The notes under the pieces are model-generated. The model did no database searches and was not told where the DNA came from. It saw only the letters and a program-made list of their open reading frames with translations. A DNA stretch of 24,965 bases from an uncultured Sphingomonadales bacterium (GTDB taxonomy: Bacteria > Pseudomonadota > Alphaproteobacteria > Sphingomonadales > Sphingomonadaceae), in the NCBI GenBank assembly GCA_903911985.1, contig CAIWFP010000353.1, forward strand, positions 1 to 24,965, written 5' to 3'. Position 1 is the first letter of the stretch. Every line of letters starts with the position of its first letter. This document shows positions 21,231 through 24,965 of the stretch, piece after piece. A program made the translations under genes and the position numbers.

Positions 21231-21384
21231 CGGTTCCTCCTCAAAACTGCCTCAAGGTTGGGTGTCTTATGCCTTGGTCGGGAATGGGGTGCAAGATAAC
21301 GCGACAATATGTATAATTATTGCGCTTGCCGTGAACGTGGCGACATTGCAAGAACGTCTGTATGACCTTGGCCGAGCTCCGGAA
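21231..21384. promoter_or_regulatory. Divergent promoter/operator region between FAD oxidoreductase and TetR genes
   Basis: This 154-bp region contains an AT-rich imperfect 18-bp palindrome at 21305-21322 (CAATATGTA/TAATTATTG), unusual in the GC-rich surroundings. TATAAT at 21312-21317 inside it is a perfect -10 for the plus strand, although no good -35 is seen at 17 bp. A TetR dimer binding here would block transcription in both directions. Confidence 0.5.
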
Positions 21385-22032
21385 ATGACACTGGTTGTGG
21401 CGCCGCGCCGCCGGGCGGGCAGGCCTTCGGCTGACGAGGCACTGGATCTGGAGCGGGCCGTGCTGGAGGCGGCGCTGGCCGAGTTTCGGACCCATGGCTT
21501 TTCCGGCGCCTCGATCGACCGGATCGCCAAGGCGGCCGGCATCACCCGCAGCGCCATCTATCGCCGATACACCAACCGGCAGGCGCTGTTTCGCCGCGTG
21601 ATCGACCTGCAGATTGCGTCGTTGGAGGCGCAGGCGGGCGCGTTGAAGCGGTCGGCGGGAGACCCGCTGGAAACGCTGCGGCGGACCATGGCGGCCTATT
21701 GCCGCTATGTCGTCTCGCCGGTGTCGCTGGATTTGCAGCGGATCGTGGTCTGGGAAGCGGCGGCGTCGGACGATATCGACCGCCCGCGCATACCCGCGCT
21801 GCCGACCGATCTGTCCGATCCGCTCGATGATTTGATCGCGCAGGCTCAGGCCTCCGGTCAATTGCGCGTCGCCCCGGTTGAATTGCTGCGCGACGTATTG
21901 GTGCGGCTGGTGGCCGATGGGCCGCGCTGGCAGGCGCTGGCCAGCGGCGAGCCGTGGGGCGAGGAGCGTCTGGCGGCGGATTTCGACCGGATGTGGCCGA
22001 TGTTCATGGCTCTCGCGGGGCCATCCAGATGA
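21385..22032 (+). CDS. TetR/AcrR family transcriptional regulator (first of pair)
   Basis: A 215-residue regulator. The N-terminal helix-turn-helix is at about 25-70: LEAALAEFRTHGFSGASI, DRIAKAAGITRSAIYRRY, then TNRQALFRRV. The C-terminal all-helical half would bind an effector. The start at ATG 21385 places RRRAGRP before the HTH, as is common in the family; GTG codons at 21331 and 21337 are alternatives. Its stop overlaps the second TetR gene (ATGA). It is probably a ligand-released repressor of the neighbouring operons, acting at the palindrome in the divergent region. Confidence 0.92.
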   Translation: MTLVVAPRRRAGRPSADEALDLERAVLEAALAEFRTHGFSGASIDRIAKAAGITRSAIYRRYTNRQALFRRVIDLQIASLEAQAGALKRSAGDPLETLRRTMAAYCRYVVSPVSLDLQRIVVWEAAASDDIDRPRIPALPTDLSDPLDDLIAQAQASGQLRVAPVELLRDVLVRLVADGPRWQALASGEPWGEERLAADFDRMWPMFMALAGPSR

Positions 22033-22676
22033 TGACGGAAAAGCCGCGCCACTCCTCCGCCGTGACGCTGGACCGCATTTTGGATGCGGCGCGCAACGCC
22101 TTTGCCGAGCATGGCTTTGATGGCGCGCGGCTGGACAGCATCGCCAAGGCGGCCGGGGTTACCAAGCAATTGGTCTATCATTATTTCAAGACCAAGGAGG
22201 AACTGTACAGCGTCGTGCTGGACCGGGTTTCGGACGAGGCCATGGCAATGCTGGACAGCCCGGATTACGATTCCCTGCCCCCCGCCGATGCCGTGCGCAG
22301 CCTGATCGAACGGATCATTCAGGCCTATATCGAGCGGCCCTATATCGGCCGCATGACCGTCGATCAGGACCTTCACAAGGGCGAGCATATTTCGCGCCGG
22401 TCCAAATACATGCCGACAGTACGCAGCTTCGTTGCCGCAAGGGTGGCGCCGATGCTGGAGCGCGGCGCGGCACAAGGCGTGTTCCGGCCGGATGTGGATC
22501 CGCGCCTGTTCTATTGGTCGATCTTCGCGCTGGCCTCGGCGGTTTTCACCCAGAACTGGGCCATGTCGCAGAGCGCCGGCATTGATTTCACCAGCACCGA
22601 GGGGATTGCCTTGTGGCGGGACCATGTGACCAATTTTGCCTTGCGGGCAATCCTGGCGCCGACACCGGCCGATTAA
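22029..22676 (+). CDS. TetR/AcrR family transcriptional regulator (second of pair)
   Basis: A 215-residue regulator with a clear HTH at about 14-61 (ILDAARNAFAEHGFDGAR, LDSIAKAAGVTKQLVYHYF, KTKEELY). The C-terminal half has the PDVDPRLFYWSIFALASAVF pattern of CPBP-like TetR_C domains that bind large hydrophobic effectors. The start ATG at 22029 overlaps the first TetR stop by 4 bp; a second ATG follows directly. Equal lengths and coupled translation raise the possibility that the two regulators form a heterodimer or respond to different intermediates. Confidence 0.92.
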   Translation: MMTEKPRHSSAVTLDRILDAARNAFAEHGFDGARLDSIAKAAGVTKQLVYHYFKTKEELYSVVLDRVSDEAMAMLDSPDYDSLPPADAVRSLIERIIQAYIERPYIGRMTVDQDLHKGEHISRRSKYMPTVRSFVAARVAPMLERGAAQGVFRPDVDPRLFYWSIFALASAVFTQNWAMSQSAGIDFTSTEGIALWRDHVTNFALRAILAPTPAD

Positions 22677-22867
22677 CACTACAGGCGTCGCGCGGACCTG
22701 GCGCCCGATGATTCACCACCGCTCCTGAGCGCCTGCTGGTGAGAAAACAGGGTTCCCGCCCTGCGGTTCCCTATCTCAGGGCAGGTGTGGAAGCGGGGCC
22801 GGCCCAGAAAGGGAGGGTATATTTAGCCCCGTTGCAGGCAGTCGCGGAAGCCAGGAGACCTACCCAC
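22677..22867 (+). promoter_or_regulatory. Intergenic region upstream of the thiolase operon
   Basis: These 191 bp hold no credible gene. GCCCTG...CAGGGC (6-bp stem, 13-nt loop, around 22758-22782) is a possible hairpin. TATATT at 22818-22823 could be a -10, but no matching -35 is seen. AGGAG at 22853-22857 is the ribosome binding site of the thiolase gene. Confidence 0.4.
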
Positions 22868-24073
22868 ATGCGCGATGTTTTCATCTACGATCACGTCCGG
22901 ACCCCGCGAGGACGCGGCCGTCCCGATGGGTCTTTGCACGAGATCCCGTCCATCGAACTGGTAACCCAGTTGCTGCAGGCGGTGCGGGATCGCAATGCGC
23001 TTGATACGGCGCTGCTCGACGATGTGGTGATCGGTTGCGCTCAGCCGGTGGGTGAACAGGGCGGCGTATTGGCGCGCGGCGCCGTTCTGAACGCTGGCTA
23101 TGCCAACACTGTCGGCGGCCAGCAGGTTCATCGCTTTTGCGGATCGGGCCTTGAGGCGGTGAATAATGTCGCCGGACAGGTCGCTTCGGGCATGGCGATG
23201 GCCGGCATTGGCGGCGGCGTTGAATCGATGAGCCGCACCATCATGGGCTATGACAGCGGGGCATGGACCGCCGACCCGCGCGTTGTGCTGCACAATTATT
23301 ATGCGCCGCAGGGTATCGGCGCCGACCTTATCGCCACGCTTGAAGGCTTCAGCCGCGCCGATGTCGACAGCTATGCCGCCGAGAGCCAGCGCCGCGCCGC
23401 GCTCGCGTGGGACGAGGGCCGCTTTGCCCGCTCGATCGTGCCGGTGCGCGATGTGCTGGGCGAGGTCATTCTCGACAATGATGAATTCCGCCGCCCGGGC
23501 ACGACCGTGGAATCGCTGGGCGGCCTGAAGCCCGCCTTCACCGGCATGGCGGCAATGGGCTTTGCCCGTGTGGCGCGAGAGCGGTATCCGCAGCTTGAAG
23601 AGATCAACCATGTGCACACCGGGGGCAATTCCAGCGGCATTGTCGACGGCTCTGGCGTGGTGCTGCTGGGCAATGCCGAATTCGGCAAGGCGGCGGGGCT
23701 GAAGCCGCGCGCCCGCATACGCTCATGGGCGTCGATCGGCTCGGAGCAAACGATCATGCTCACCGCACCCGTGGCGGTTGCGCAAAAGGCGTTGAAGAGC
23801 GCCGGCATGACCGCCGACCAGATCGACCTGTGGGAATTGAACGAGGCTTTCGCCAGCGTTGTCCTGCGCTTCATGAAATACATGGAAATCGATCACGCCA
23901 AGATCAACGTCAACGGCGGGGCCATCGCCATGGGCCATCCGCTGGGCGCGACCGGCGCGATGATTCTGGGCACCGTGCTGGACGAACTGGAACGCCGCGA
24001 CCTCAACACCGCCATGACGCTGCTGTGTGTCGGCAATGGCATGGGCACTGCTGCCATCATCGAACGGGTTTGA
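22868..24073 (+). CDS. Acetyl-CoA C-acyltransferase (thiolase)
   Basis: A 401-residue thiolase of FadA/FadI length. The nucleophile C91 is in HRFCGSGLEAVN, ELNEAFASV is the conserved NEAF block, GHPLGATG provides H357, and the second catalytic C387 is in CVGNGMG (where GGGMG is more common). It cleaves 3-ketoacyl-CoA with CoA to release acetyl-CoA or propionyl-CoA. The start at ATG 22868 is supported by MRDVFIYDHVRTPRG, a standard thiolase N-terminus, and AGGAG 10 nt upstream. It is followed after 4 bp by a FadJ-like gene, the usual pairing of a beta-oxidation complex. Confidence 0.95.
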   Translation: MRDVFIYDHVRTPRGRGRPDGSLHEIPSIELVTQLLQAVRDRNALDTALLDDVVIGCAQPVGEQGGVLARGAVLNAGYANTVGGQQVHRFCGSGLEAVNNVAGQVASGMAMAGIGGGVESMSRTIMGYDSGAWTADPRVVLHNYYAPQGIGADLIATLEGFSRADVDSYAAESQRRAALAWDEGRFARSIVPVRDVLGEVILDNDEFRRPGTTVESLGGLKPAFTGMAAMGFARVARERYPQLEEINHVHTGGNSSGIVDGSGVVLLGNAEFGKAAGLKPRARIRSWASIGSEQTIMLTAPVAVAQKALKSAGMTADQIDLWELNEAFASVVLRFMKYMEIDHAKINVNGGAIAMGHPLGATGAMILGTVLDELERRDLNTAMTLLCVGNGMGTAAIIERV

Positions 24074-24077
24074 ACTG

Positions 24078-24965
24078 ATGCGACATATTGGAATTGAAAC
24101 CGGCGCGGACGGCGTCGCCATCCTTACCCTCAACAATGCCGACGAGAGCATGAATGTCGTCAACGACGACTGGCTCGACGAGATGAACGCCGCCATCGCG
24201 CAATTGCGTGATGATGCCGCGGTGACCGGCGTGGTCATCACTTCGGGCAAGAAGGCCTTTATGGCCGGGGCCGATCTCAAGGCGATGGTCAGCGCCTATG
24301 GCCGCATGAGCCGGCTTGAGGCCTATGGCTTCAGCCAGAAGGCGACCGCGATGCACCGCGCGCTGGAAACCATGGGCAAGCCCGTGGCCTGCGCGATCAA
24401 TGGTCTGGCGCTGGGCGGTGGTTTTGAGCTGGCGCTGGCTTGCCATTACCGGGTGCTGTCGGACGACCCCAAGGCGGTGGTTGGGCTGCCCGAGGTCAAT
24501 GTCGGGCTGCTGCCCGGCTCTGGCGGCACACAGCGCCTTGCCCGCATGATCGGCGCGCAGCCGGCGCTGGACCTGCTGTTGACCGGCCGTTCGTTGAGCC
24601 CGGCAGACGCGCTGAAGGCGAAAATTGTCGATGCCCTGGCACCGGCGGCCGATGTGGTTGCTGTGGCAAAGGCGTGGCTGGCCACAGGGCCAAGCGCGGT
24701 GCGGGCATGGGATGTGAAGGGCTATGCCGCGCCCGAGCAGCGGATGATGATCATTCCCGAAGTGGCGATGAGCTTTTCGGTGGCGGCGGCCAAGGTCATT
24801 GATCAGGCGGGTTATAATCTGCCCGCCCCCCCGGCGATCCTTTCATCCGTGTTCGAGGGTATCCAGTTGCCCTTCGACAAGGCCTTGTCGGTGGAGAGCA
24901 AGTATTTCGCCCTGTTGCTGACCGATCCGGTGGCGCGCAACATCATCCGCACCACCTTCATTTCC
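24078..24965 (+). CDS. FadJ/FadB-like 3-hydroxyacyl-CoA dehydrogenase/enoyl-CoA hydratase, N-terminal part
   Basis: The frame starts at ATG 24078, 4 bp after the thiolase stop, and is still open at the window end (296 codons seen). The visible part is the crotonase domain: FMAGADLKAM (61-70) forms the oxyanion hole, LGGGFELALACHYRV carries E117, and GLPEVNVGLLPGSGGTQRL carries E139. These correspond to catalytic E119 and E139 of E. coli FadB. After about residue 190 a linker leads toward the expected dehydrogenase domain, which would lie beyond the edge. The protein would hydrate enoyl-CoA and oxidise (S)-3-hydroxyacyl-CoA for the adjacent thiolase. Confidence 0.92.
   Translation, partial: MRHIGIETGADGVAILTLNNADESMNVVNDDWLDEMNAAIAQLRDDAAVTGVVITSGKKAFMAGADLKAMVSAYGRMSRLEAYGFSQKATAMHRALETMGKPVACAINGLALGGGFELALACHYRVLSDDPKAVVGLPEVNVGLLPGSGGTQRLARMIGAQPALDLLLTGRSLSPADALKAKIVDALAPAADVVAVAKAWLATGPSAVRAWDVKGYAAPEQRMMIIPEVAMSFSVAAAKVIDQAGYNLPAPPAILSSVFEGIQLPFDKALSVESKYFALLLTDPVARNIIRTTFIS

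Overview
The window is GC-rich, gene-dense bacterial DNA with short operons and ATGA-type start/stop overlaps. Its gene content (spinster-like MFS, cytochrome P450, Rieske oxygenase parts, LLM-class flavin enzymes, SDRs, MaoC hydratase, thiolase, FadJ-like protein, DUF1214, paired TetR regulators) is typical of large catabolic clusters in Sphingomonadales (Novosphingobium/Sphingobium type). That assignment is inferred from style and content, because no taxonomic marker gene is present. I count 28 protein genes. Those at both ends are cut by the window edge. No tRNA, rRNA, CRISPR array, transposase or integrase is visible. No gene-free stretch exceeds 300 bases; the longest is about 190.

Layout. 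(1) 2-619 (+): 3' end of an SDR gene. (2) 642-6762 (-): a seven-gene operon transcribed as sulfotransferase, [2Fe-2S] ferredoxin, limonene-epoxide-hydrolase-like protein, LLM flavin oxidoreductase, Rieske protein, non-heme iron oxygenase, second LLM oxidoreductase. (3) 6901-11165 (+): SDR, VOC protein, tyrosine-phosphatase-like protein, hydroxyisobutyrate-dehydrogenase-like protein, CMD-family protein, SDR. (4) 11204-12019 (-): a lone SDR. (5) 12159-16852 (+): multi-pass membrane protein, MFS transporter, DUF1214 protein, P450, closed by a strong hairpin terminator. (6) 16945-21230 (-): FAD oxidoreductase, 76-residue unknown protein, alpha/beta hydrolase, MaoC hydratase, SnoaL-like protein. 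(7) 21385-22676 (+): two overlapping TetR genes. (8) 22868-end (+): thiolase and a FadJ-like multifunctional beta-oxidation protein.

Taken together the genes suggest uptake (MFS), oxygenation (P450, Rieske pair, LLM enzymes), epoxide and alcohol processing (LEH-like protein, SDRs), ester hydrolysis and CoA-linked beta-oxidation (MaoC, FadJ-like, thiolase) of a hydrophobic alicyclic compound such as a steroid or terpenoid. The substrate cannot be read from the sequence.

The most striking feature is a pair of adjacent Rieske-oxygenase homologues with complementary losses. One (1697-2761) has lost the Rieske Cys/His ligands but keeps the mononuclear-iron triad and the bridging Asp. The other (2781-3698) keeps a perfect Rieske motif but has lost the catalytic-iron motif. 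They look like the two halves of one obligate hetero-oligomeric oxygenase, placed between two paralogous LLM flavin enzymes. A second recurring oddity is short tandem duplications (12-20 bp) at gene edges, several of which copy stop codons or ribosome binding sites.
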